Below are positions 16,329 to 23,536 of a stretch of DNA of 32,306 nt, in pieces. Location of the stretch: the NCBI GenBank assembly GCA_930991035.1, contig CAKNRV010000017.1:1-32306 (forward strand), in the 5' to 3' direction. The notes under the pieces were generated by a model. The model was not told the DNA's origin. It saw only the letters and a list, made by a program, of their open reading frames with translations, and did no database searches. The stretch is from an uncultured Clostridium sp. Lineage in GTDB: Bacteria; Bacillota; Clostridia; TANB77; CAG-508. The position numbers and the translations under genes are program-made. Positions within the stretch are counted from its first letter, which is position 1; every line of letters begins with the position of its first letter.

Positions 16329-16348
16329 TGTATTGATATTACTCCTTC

Positions 16349-18454
16349 CTACCACTTAACCACCAACTTATTTACTTTGCTATTAATATAATTCTCAAGT
16401 TTTCCCATAAACACATCTGGCACTATTTCTTTTTTTGCTACCATATCTAGGCCTTTTTCCCAACTTGCTGTAAGCTTTGGATTAAGCATATCAGGCATTG
16501 AATTATTTACTACATCATAAATTGCTTCTCCTTTTTTAGTTGGAGTAATTATTTGTGTTTTTGTGTTAATGGCAATATAGCCAATCCTTTCTAGTTTTTT
16601 CATTATTTCTGCTCTTGTAGCACTTGTTCCAATTCCAGCTCCCTTTATTTGTTCTCTTAATTCTTCGTCTTCTATTAGCTTTCCGGCGTTTTCCATTGCT
16701 AAAATTATTGAGCCGGAATTATATCTTGAAGGTGGGGTTGTTTCTGAAGTTTTTATTTCAAAATTAATAACACCTATTTCTTGTCCTTTCTTTAGTGAGT
16801 TTAAAATGGCTAAGTCCGCTTCTTCATTATTCACATTGTTTCCTGCACTGTTTTCTTTCTGTAAATTCTGTACATTATGTATATTTTTATCTGCATTTTC
16901 AGTTTCTTTTTTTGCTATATTTTCCACATTTTCTACATTTAGGTGCAATTCAACTGAATCTGTTTTGGACATTCCATTATTACTTTTTAATTCAATTTCT
17001 TTCTCATTTGCCTGGCTTGTTTTTCCTTCCCCTCCTTTTCTTTCTCTTAGCACTTCCAAATAGCCTTGTTTTACACAAACCTTGCCACTAGCATTAAACT
17101 CTTCATTTTCTATATTAATTTTTACAGATATTTTATTAAATTCTGCTGGTGGATAAAAAATACTTAAAAATCTTTTTGTAATTACTTTATATACTTGTTT
17201 TTGTAAATCTGGCAATTTGTCAAAGTTCTCGTACCCCTGACCTGTTGGTATTATTGCATAGTGGTCTGTTATTTTACTATCATTTACATATTTTGTTTTT
17301 GTTAAATCTGTTTTGTATTTTTCTTCTGCCATCTTTTTTATATATCCCTGCACTTCTGCATCTTTGTAACCTTTTGCAATTCCATTTAGGTTTTTTGAAA
17401 TAACTTTAGCAATTGCAGTTGAAAGTACTCTTGCATCAGTTCTAGGATATGTAACCAACTTTTTCTCATACAAATTTTGTATAATCTCCAATGTTTCATC
17501 CGGCTTTATTTTAAATCTTTTTGTACATTCATTTTGTATCTCTGCCAAATTAAATAGTAGTGGTGCATTTTCCTTTGTTTTACTCTTTTTCACTTCTGTT
17601 ATTATCGCCTTTTTCCCTTGTAAAGAAAGAATAAAGTCTTTTACATCCTTTTCATTTTTAAAGCCAGACTCATTATATAGTTTTGGAGATTCCCACATTT
17701 TTGATTTTTCACTTACTTTCCATTCGGCTTTTAAAGAAGAACCTTCTTTTCCAAATTCTCCAATTACTTTATAATATGGTACCTTAACAAAGTTTCTGAT
17801 TTCTCTTTCTCTTGATACAATCATTCCAAGTACACAGGTCATAACTCTTCCAACTGAAATAGATATTTTGTCCTCGTTTAAATCTTTTGCTACTCTTTTA
17901 CCATATATTATTGAAAGAAGTCTAGAAAAATTTATACCTATCAAATAGTCTTCTTTTGCTCGTAGATATGCCGAATCTGATAAACTATCATATTCAGATA
18001 AGTCTTTTGCTTGTTCAATTCCTCTTTTTATTTCTTCTTCTGTTTGAGAATCTATCCATACCCTTTTTCTGTTTTGCTTTTTTATTCCAATTTGATTTTC
18101 TACTAATCTAAAAATATATTCTCCTTCACGTCCAGAGTCGGTTGCAACATAAACAGAATCTACATCTTCTCTTGATAGTAGACCCTTTATTACATTATAT
18201 TGTTTTTGCACATTTGGAATAACTTCATACTTATATTCCTTAGGCATAAAAGGAAGAGTATCTAATCTCCAAAATTTTAGCTTTTCGTCATAAGCCTCTG
18301 GATATGACATAGTAACCAAGTGTCCTACACACCAGGTTACTATCCAACTTTCGGATTCTAAATACCCATCTTTTCTTGTTCCGTTTATTTTTAGTACCTT
18401 TGCAAACTCCATTGCAACTGAAGGTTTTTCTGTAATCAATATCTTCTTTGCCAT
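16349..18454 (-). CDS. topB: DNA topoisomerase III (type IA)
   Basis: A 701-residue type IA topoisomerase that passes single strands to unlink DNA. The N-terminal Toprim domain begins K-I-L-I-T-E-K-P-S-V-A, with the metal site A-T-D-S-G-R-E-G-E (104-112). The catalytic tyrosine lies in L-V-T-Y-P-R-T-D-A-R (Y336). Between about residues 470 and 560 there is an Asn/Glu/Lys-rich, low-complexity insert before the conserved P-P-S-R-Y and G-I-G-T-S-A-T-R-A blocks, probably a flexible linker. No C-terminal zinc finger is present, as usual for TopB. GAGG precedes the ATG by five bases. It is 32 bases downstream of the DUF3298-like gene and probably shares its promoter. Confidence 0.94.
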   Translation of the reverse strand: MAKKILITEKPSVAMEFAKVLKINGTRKDGYLESESWIVTWCVGHLVTMSYPEAYDEKLKFWRLDTLPFMPKEYKYEVIPNVQKQYNVIKGLLSREDVDSVYVATDSGREGEYIFRLVENQIGIKKQNRKRVWIDSQTEEEIKRGIEQAKDLSEYDSLSDSAYLRAKEDYLIGINFSRLLSIIYGKRVAKDLNEDKISISVGRVMTCVLGMIVSREREIRNFVKVPYYKVIGEFGKEGSSLKAEWKVSEKSKMWESPKLYNESGFKNEKDVKDFILSLQGKKAIITEVKKSKTKENAPLLFNLAEIQNECTKRFKIKPDETLEIIQNLYEKKLVTYPRTDARVLSTAIAKVISKNLNGIAKGYKDAEVQGYIKKMAEEKYKTDLTKTKYVNDSKITDHYAIIPTGQGYENFDKLPDLQKQVYKVITKRFLSIFYPPAEFNKISVKINIENEEFNASGKVCVKQGYLEVLRERKGGEGKTSQANEKEIELKSNNGMSKTDSVELHLNVENVENIAKKETENADKNIHNVQNLQKENSAGNNVNNEEADLAILNSLKKGQEIGVINFEIKTSETTPPSRYNSGSIILAMENAGKLIEDEELREQIKGAGIGTSATRAEIMKKLERIGYIAINTKTQIITPTKKGEAIYDVVNNSMPDMLNPKLTASWEKGLDMVAKKEIVPDVFMGKLENYINSKVNKLVVKW

Positions 18455-18486
18455 TTCCGCCTCTATATTCTTTTGATTTATGTTTT

Positions 18487-19323
18487 TTACTCAAAAAGCA
18501 CTATGTCCATTTTTGAAGTAAATTCTCCATTGCCATAAGCATACACTATGTATAGCTCTTGGTTAGGTCCTAAAAAGTAGCCTGTGGCATAATCTACTGT
18601 ATATATTAAGCTATTTAAATCTCTTATATATACTTGGTCATACCCCATACTTTGTAATGCTTCATCTTCTTGGTTTGCTATTGTAACAACTTCTTTAATT
18701 TTTGCATTTACTTCATCTCTGTTTAGTTGTTTTAGTGTTATTATATCATTTAAAGATACCTGTTCATTTGTCCTTAAATTATAATTATATGTTTGAACTA
18801 TAATTCTTTGTGAAGAATTACCTTCCTTTAAAGTAGACCTAATTACCAAAGATAGTATGTCACTATTTACATAAGCAGTAAAATCAATACTATAAATCGT
18901 TTTTGTAGAGTAATCTTCCTTTTGTAAAATTTCATTAGCCTTATTTATAAACGTAGCCTGTGTAGTTTCGTTTAAAGTAGTGGCTAACTCGCTATTTATA
19001 TTTATTGCTGGAATATGTATATTAATATCATAACCATCCGTACTTTCTTGCCTATCATAAGCAGAAAAAACTATTTCTTGGTCGGGATTTAATTTTTGTA
19101 TTCCTGTGGTATCATAGCCATTAAGATTTAGTGTATTAGTAAACAAATCATTAAAATCATTTATTATCTCTGTTTGAGTAAGCTCTTGAATTTGGTTAGT
19201 ATGTTGCACATTTGCAAAATCAGTTTCCTCCGAATCAGCTATTACTTGCGCATAAATTCCTGCAATTATTGCAAATACACAAAATACACTAATTAATATA
19301 TATAATATTTTTGGATTTTTCAT
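18487..19323 (-). CDS. Membrane-anchored protein with DUF3298/PdaC-RsiV-like domain
   Basis: 278 residues. The N-terminus (K-N-P-K-I-L-Y-I-L-I-S-V-F-C-V-F-A-I-I-A-G-I-Y-A) is an uncleaved signal anchor, so the rest is extracellular. From about residue 95 the pattern I-N-I-H-I-P-A-I-N-I followed by alternating beta strands and a late V-S-L-N-D-I-I resembles the DUF4163/DUF3298 module of PdaC deacetylases and RsiV-type anti-sigma factors. No catalytic deacetylase domain follows. Its role is unknown; lysozyme or cell-wall sensing would be a guess. AAGGTG precedes the ATG, and a good SigA promoter lies about 40 bases upstream. Confidence 0.6.
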   Translation of the reverse strand: MKNPKILYILISVFCVFAIIAGIYAQVIADSEETDFANVQHTNQIQELTQTEIINDFNDLFTNTLNLNGYDTTGIQKLNPDQEIVFSAYDRQESTDGYDINIHIPAININSELATTLNETTQATFINKANEILQKEDYSTKTIYSIDFTAYVNSDILSLVIRSTLKEGNSSQRIIVQTYNYNLRTNEQVSLNDIITLKQLNRDEVNAKIKEVVTIANQEDEALQSMGYDQVYIRDLNSLIYTVDYATGYFLGPNQELYIVYAYGNGEFTSKMDIVLFE

Positions 19324-19358
19324 TATTTCACCTTTTTCTACATTATTTCTACAATTAT

Positions 19359-19387
19359 AGTATACAACATTAGCTTTTAAAATTCAA
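19359..19387 (-). promoter_or_regulatory. SigA promoter for the DUF3298-like gene and topB
   Basis: TTGAAT (19382-19387), a 17-base spacer and TATACT (19359-19364) on the minus strand, about 35 bases before the start codon. Confidence 0.65.
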
Positions 19388-19429
19388 TTATTCTTTTAAT
19401 TTTATGTTATAATTCACGACTTATTTTTA

Positions 19430-19579
19430 GAGAAGAAGTATATATTTTTTTCTTTTTATTGGAGTGCTTAAGGTGGGGACCGACAAGTTTACAAACTGTT
19501 ATGTGAATGAAATGAACATTTACAGTTTGTACGCAGTTGGGGGCCGGAAATAAAAATAAAAAAATATATACTTCTTCTC
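19430..19579 (+). ncRNA. Long self-complementary element with conserved core (copy 1)
   Basis: The outer arms (19430-19451 and 19558-19579) pair perfectly over 22 bases, and pairing continues inward over A/T bases. The core contains AGTGCTTAAGGTGGGGACCG, then ACAAACTGT pairing with ACAGTTTGT, then GTACGCAGT and GGCCGGAAATAAAA. The core and the 3' flank CGGTATTAATAG recur at 30326-30432, but there the arms have a different sequence that is again self-complementary. This points to a structured RNA or a cruciform element rather than a transposon with fixed ends. It lies upstream of, and separate from, the clpE promoter. Confidence 0.55.
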
Positions 19580-19627
19580 GGTATTAATAGGAGCAACTTT
19601 ATTCACATAAAATTCACCTAATATTTA

Positions 19628-19656
19628 TTGACTTTAACGCCATTTTAAGGTATTAT
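19628..19656 (+). promoter_or_regulatory. clpE: SigA promoter of clpE
   Basis: TTGACT (19628-19633), a 17-base spacer and TATTAT (19651-19656), about 40 bases before the ATG. I found no CtsR-type heptad repeat around it. Confidence 0.7.
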
Positions 19657-19695
19657 ATAATATGTATTAAAATGTATATAAAGGAGAAATCATAA

Positions 19696-22023
19696 ATGTT
19701 ATGTTCAGACTGTAAAAAGAATAATGCAGTTGTATTTATTAATAAAAAAGATGATAATGGAAAAAACACTTTAGAAGGATACTGCTATGATTGCGCCAAA
19801 AAAAGAGGTATTAATCCTATTGACGCTCTAATGAAACAGGCAAATCTTTCTGAAGAAGATTTAAATAATATGACACAGCAATTTGAAGCAATGTTCAATG
19901 ATATGTCAGAAAATATGAGCTTTTCTGATTTAGAAGAAAGTGTAGATAATTCTTATGACCCTGAGGAACCAAATAAGAGCTTTCAGTTTGGAGCAATACC
20001 TCTAGGCTCTATTTTTTCTAATATGGCTGGTGGAAATTCTGGAGATACAAATTCTTCACAAGAAAGTAGTTCAACTAGCAAGAAAAAAGTTAAAGTAGAT
20101 AAAAAAGCTACTAAAAAGAAAAAAACTCTAGAAACTTTTGGTACAAATTTAACTTTAAAAGCTAGAAACAATCAATTAGATGCTGTTATTGGTAGAGATA
20201 AAGAAATTCAAAGAATTATACAAATTCTAAATAGACGTTCTAAGAATAACCCTTGCTTAATTGGTGAACCTGGTGTTGGTAAAACTGCAATTGCTCAAGG
20301 TTTGGCAATTAGAATTGCAAATGGTAAAGTTCCTGCAAAGCTATTGAATAAAGAAGTTTATCAATTAGATATGACTGCAATAATTGCTGGTACTCAATTT
20401 AGAGGGCAATTTGAAGCTAGAATGAAATCCATTATTGATGAGTGTAAATCTTTAGGTAATATTATATTAGTAATTGACGAAATACATAATATAATTGGTG
20501 CTGGAGATGCCGAACATTCTATGAATGCTGCAAATATTTTAAAACCATCTTTAGCAAATGGAGAAATACAATTACTTGGAACAACTACACTTAAAGAATA
20601 TAGAAAATATATAGAAAAGGATTCTGCATTAGAAAGAAGATTCCAACCAGTTATGGTTGCTGAGCCATCTGTATCTGATACAATTAATATATTGGATGGA
20701 ATAAAAAAATATTACGAAGATTATCACAAAGTAAAAATTTCTACTGATGTAATTAGACAGGCTGTAATAATGTCTGAAAAATATATACACGACAGATTTT
20801 TACCAGATAAGGCAATTGATATTTTAGACGAGGCTTGTTCAAGAATAAATCTTGAAAACAAGGAATTGTATGATTTAGAATTACTAAAAAACGAACTAGC
20901 TAAAGTTCAAGAAGAAAAAGAAGAAGCAGCTCTTGCTGATTCAACAGAGGACTACCAAAAAGCTGCCGAATTAAAGACTAGAGAATGTGCTTTAACAGAA
21001 AAAATAGAAGATTTATCTAAAAAAATGGAGCTTAAAAATTTAACGGTTCAAGATATTGCAGAAGTAATAGAAAGCTGGACAAAAATTCCAGTTAAAAAAA
21101 TCACAGAAGCAGAAACACAAAAATTGCTTAACTTGGAAAATAATTTGCATAAGAGAATAATTGGTCAAAATGAAGCTGTTGCAGCGGTTTCTCGTGCAAT
21201 TAGAAGAAATCGTGCAGGATTAAAAAGTACTAAAAAACCACCTTCTTTTATATTTGTTGGACCAACTGGTGTTGGTAAAACAGAGCTTGCTAAATCATTA
21301 GCTTACGAAATGTTTGGTAATGAAAACTCAATAATTAGAATAGATATGTCAGAATATATGGAAAGTCATTCAACTTCTAAACTTATTGGTTCACCTCCAG
21401 GATATGTTGGATATGACGATGCAGGTCAGCTTACAGAAAAAGTTAAAAGAAATCCATATTCAATTATTTTACTTGACGAAATTGAAAAAGCACATCCAGA
21501 TGTGTTTAATATACTACTTCAAGTATTAGACGATGGAAGGTTAACCGATGCTCAAGGTAATACAGTAAGTTTTGAAAACACTATTATAATTATGACATCT
21601 AATGCTGGTTCAAACTTAAATACCAATTCTATTGGTTTTGGTGGCGGACAAGTAAATAACAACAATATTTTAAATGCACTAAAAGATACATTTAGACCAG
21701 AATTTTTAAACAGAGTTGACGAAATAGTTGTATTTAATCAATTATCACCTGAAGAATTACTTCAAATAGTAGATTTAATGCTTAACGACACACAAAAATC
21801 TTTACAAGAAAAAGATATATTTATGGAAGTATCTTTAGATGCTAAAAAGTTCTTATTAGAAAAAGGAACGGACATAAAATACGGTGCTCGTCCTTTAAGA
21901 AGAGCTATTCAAAGATATTTAGAGGATGAATTGTCTGATATGATATTAAGATCTGAGCTATCTAATGGTAATACTGTAACAGTAGATTTAGGAGATAATA
22001 AATTAAACTTTACAATAATTTAG
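19696..22023 (+). CDS. clpE: ATP-dependent Clp protease ATP-binding subunit ClpE
   Basis: A 775-residue double-AAA+ unfoldase of the Clp/Hsp100 family, which feeds proteins to ClpP. The N-terminus has a zinc finger with cysteines 3, 6, 30 and 33, the ClpE hallmark, in place of the ClpC repeat domain. An acidic then Ser/Lys-rich linker follows (about 50-145). The first AAA+ has G-E-P-G-V-G-K-T (190-197) and V-I-D-E-I-H (259-264); a UVR-type helical region lies at about 400-445; the second AAA+ has G-P-T-G-V-G-K-T (522-529). The linker and total length exceed B. subtilis ClpE. AAGGAG precedes the ATG. It is the first plus-strand gene, followed 51 bases later by pgsA. Confidence 0.92.
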   Translation: MLCSDCKKNNAVVFINKKDDNGKNTLEGYCYDCAKKRGINPIDALMKQANLSEEDLNNMTQQFEAMFNDMSENMSFSDLEESVDNSYDPEEPNKSFQFGAIPLGSIFSNMAGGNSGDTNSSQESSSTSKKKVKVDKKATKKKKTLETFGTNLTLKARNNQLDAVIGRDKEIQRIIQILNRRSKNNPCLIGEPGVGKTAIAQGLAIRIANGKVPAKLLNKEVYQLDMTAIIAGTQFRGQFEARMKSIIDECKSLGNIILVIDEIHNIIGAGDAEHSMNAANILKPSLANGEIQLLGTTTLKEYRKYIEKDSALERRFQPVMVAEPSVSDTINILDGIKKYYEDYHKVKISTDVIRQAVIMSEKYIHDRFLPDKAIDILDEACSRINLENKELYDLELLKNELAKVQEEKEEAALADSTEDYQKAAELKTRECALTEKIEDLSKKMELKNLTVQDIAEVIESWTKIPVKKITEAETQKLLNLENNLHKRIIGQNEAVAAVSRAIRRNRAGLKSTKKPPSFIFVGPTGVGKTELAKSLAYEMFGNENSIIRIDMSEYMESHSTSKLIGSPPGYVGYDDAGQLTEKVKRNPYSIILLDEIEKAHPDVFNILLQVLDDGRLTDAQGNTVSFENTIIIMTSNAGSNLNTNSIGFGGGQVNNNNILNALKDTFRPEFLNRVDEIVVFNQLSPEELLQIVDLMLNDTQKSLQEKDIFMEVSLDAKKFLLEKGTDIKYGARPLRRAIQRYLEDELSDMILRSELSNGNTVTVDLGDNKLNFTII

Positions 22024-22032
22024 TTTATAAGA

Positions 22033-22066
22033 AAGGAGTATATACTATTTTATTAAATATAGTATA
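22033..22066 (+). promoter_or_regulatory. Shine-Dalgarno site and hairpin in the pgsA leader
   Basis: AAGGAG (22033-22038) lies 36 bases before the pgsA ATG, too far for normal use. Between them TATACTAT (22041-22048) pairs with ATAGTATA (22059-22066). If the hairpin forms, the effective spacing becomes about ten bases. The only other purine run is AGAAG abutting the ATG. Confidence 0.5.
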
Positions 22067-22074
22067 AAAAGAAG

Positions 22075-22686
22075 ATGTTAAAAAATATTCCAAACGCACT
22101 AACAATAGTAAGATTTATATTAGTACCATTTATAGTTTATTATATTTTAACTGGTCAATACATAACTGGATTTATAGTATTAACTATTTCTGGTTTAACA
22201 GATATACTAGATGGATGTATTGCAAGAAAGTTTAATTTTATAACTAACTTTGGAAAATTAGTTGACCCACTTGCAGATAAAACCACTCAAATAGCAGTAC
22301 TTGCATCTTTGACATTTAAAAATATAGTTCCTTTATGGATTTTAATTATAGTATTTATAAAAGAAATTCTTATGGTAGCAGGAGCATCATTTTTATATGG
22401 AAAAAAATTGGTTGTATCTAGCAGATGGTACGGAAAACTTGCAACAGTCCTATTTTATGTAGCAATAGTTTGTTCTTTGCTTATAGAATATTGTAATGTA
22501 AATCCTAATATTACAAAACCATTATTTGGTTTTAGTAATTATATTTATATAGACGATTGCATATATTACCTAGCAGTTTTAACAACAATCTTTTCTTTAG
22601 TAATGTATTTTAGACAATTTTATCAACAAGGTTACTTAAAAAAGGAAAACTTAAAAATAGATAATTCTGAGAATTCAAAAAGTTGA
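22075..22686 (+). CDS. pgsA: CDP-diacylglycerol-glycerol-3-phosphate 3-phosphatidyltransferase
   Basis: A 203-residue integral membrane enzyme that makes phosphatidylglycerol phosphate from CDP-diacylglycerol. The start L-K-N-I-P-N-A-L-T-I-V-R-F is typical of PgsA. The CDP-alcohol phosphotransferase signature is complete: D-G-C-I-A-R, eight residues, G-K-L-V-D-P-L-A-D (about 46-68). Five or six membrane helices fit the family length, and the tail is polar. It is plausibly co-transcribed with clpE. The distance from its Shine-Dalgarno site suggests control by the leader hairpin. It ends in TGA, followed by interleaved inverted repeats. Confidence 0.93.
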   Translation: MLKNIPNALTIVRFILVPFIVYYILTGQYITGFIVLTISGLTDILDGCIARKFNFITNFGKLVDPLADKTTQIAVLASLTFKNIVPLWILIIVFIKEILMVAGASFLYGKKLVVSSRWYGKLATVLFYVAIVCSLLIEYCNVNPNITKPLFGFSNYIYIDDCIYYLAVLTTIFSLVMYFRQFYQQGYLKKENLKIDNSENSKS

Positions 22687-22820
22687 ACGTTTTGGACACT
22701 CCTTTTCGTTCAAGTTTTTAAACAAGTGGGACACTCCTAAAAGTTCAAGTTCTTAAACATTTAGGAGTGTCCCAAACGTTCAAATACTTAAACTTTTAGG
22801 AGTGTCCCACTTGTTCAACT
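22682..22820. terminator. Interleaved inverted repeats between convergent genes, bidirectional terminator
   Basis: GGACACTCC occurs twice (22694, 22729) and its complement twice (22764, 22799), both pairs 35 bases apart. The inner left unit pairs perfectly over 25 bases with the outer right unit (22721-22745 with 22791-22815). It can instead pair locally over 14 bases with the nearer right unit. The first left unit pairs with the first right unit over about 18 bases. The region separates pgsA from a convergent gene. Confidence 0.65.
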
Positions 22821-23426
22821 TTACTCGTAGTCTTCCAAAAATTCTACTAATTTTGTATGTCCTATAATTTCTATTCCTGCTTGTAAGTTTTTTATATCTT
22901 CTTCTGGTAAGTACTGTGTAGATATTTCTGTGTCTTCCTTTAGAGTTTTTACTCCATATTCGTCCATAACATATATTCCAATCACTCCATTATGTTCTTG
23001 TACCCAATAATGCTCTCCACAATTTCCGTTTTCAGTTTTATATAGTGTAATTTGCGTTGGAGAAAATTCTTCTATTTTCCATTCAGGATATGCTTTTTCT
23101 ACATCTTCCCTACTTTTATTTATCAATTCTTCTGATATATCTTCCGATTTTCTTATAAGATGGTCACAACTTTTATAATATATTTTTGTAATTAATATTG
23201 CATTTGGTGATATATTTGTATTTGTTGAAGATGTTTCGATTATGTTTGAATTATCTATTTGGTTATTTGAATTCTCAATTGTATTGTCATTTGCTAATTG
23301 TTTTTCACTTGTAATATCTGTTCCATCTGTTTTGTTTTGATTTACACTATATATAGCAAATCCCACTCCTAAAATAATTCCAATGACAATAGCAATAATT
23401 ATAAGAATAATCCAACTTTTTTTCAT
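22821..23426 (-). CDS. Membrane-anchored protein with BofC C-terminal-like domain
   Basis: 201 residues. An N-terminal signal anchor (W-I-I-L-I-I-I-A-I-V-I-G-I-I-L-G-V-G-F-A) is followed by an Asn/Ser/Thr-rich linker to about residue 80. The folded part resembles the BofC C-terminal domain: C-D-H near the start, E-W-K-I-E-E-F-S-P-T-Q-I-T-L-Y, C-G-E-H-Y-W-V, G-V-I-G-I-Y, T-E-I-S-T-Q-Y-L-P-E-E-D and a closing V-E-F-L-E-D-Y. BofC in Bacillus is an intercompartmental regulator of pro-SigK processing, but many Clostridial proteins share only this domain. The paired C/H residues could hold a metal. It lies 110 bases after comEC on the same strand. Confidence 0.6.
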   Translation of the reverse strand: MKKSWIILIIIAIVIGIILGVGFAIYSVNQNKTDGTDITSEKQLANDNTIENSNNQIDNSNIIETSSTNTNISPNAILITKIYYKSCDHLIRKSEDISEELINKSREDVEKAYPEWKIEEFSPTQITLYKTENGNCGEHYWVQEHNGVIGIYVMDEYGVKTLKEDTEISTQYLPEEDIKNLQAGIEIIGHTKLVEFLEDYE

Positions 23427-23536
23427 ATATCTTCACATTCCTCTCTGCATTCTAAAATTTAGTATTATTATGGCAATTTTTTCAAAATTTATTCACTTTA
23501 TGCTATAATTACAAAAATGCTCATATATATTCACAT

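Larger units (their letters stand above)
19324..19695. other. Divergent intergenic region before clpE
   Basis: It holds a minus-strand promoter (19359-19387), a 150-base self-complementary element (19430-19579) and the clpE promoter (19628-19656). I see no gene and no clear CtsR box. Confidence 0.6.

Noticed and set aside
18288-18494. 68-codon frame over the topB start
   Set aside because: It lies inside topB in another frame and is lysine/arginine-rich shadow sequence.
19470-19490. T-box-like string (TGG..ACCG) in the core of the long hairpin elements
   Set aside because: It matches part of the T-box antiterminator motif, but there is no specifier stem and no downstream aminoacyl-tRNA or amino-acid gene, and the clpE promoter lies after it.
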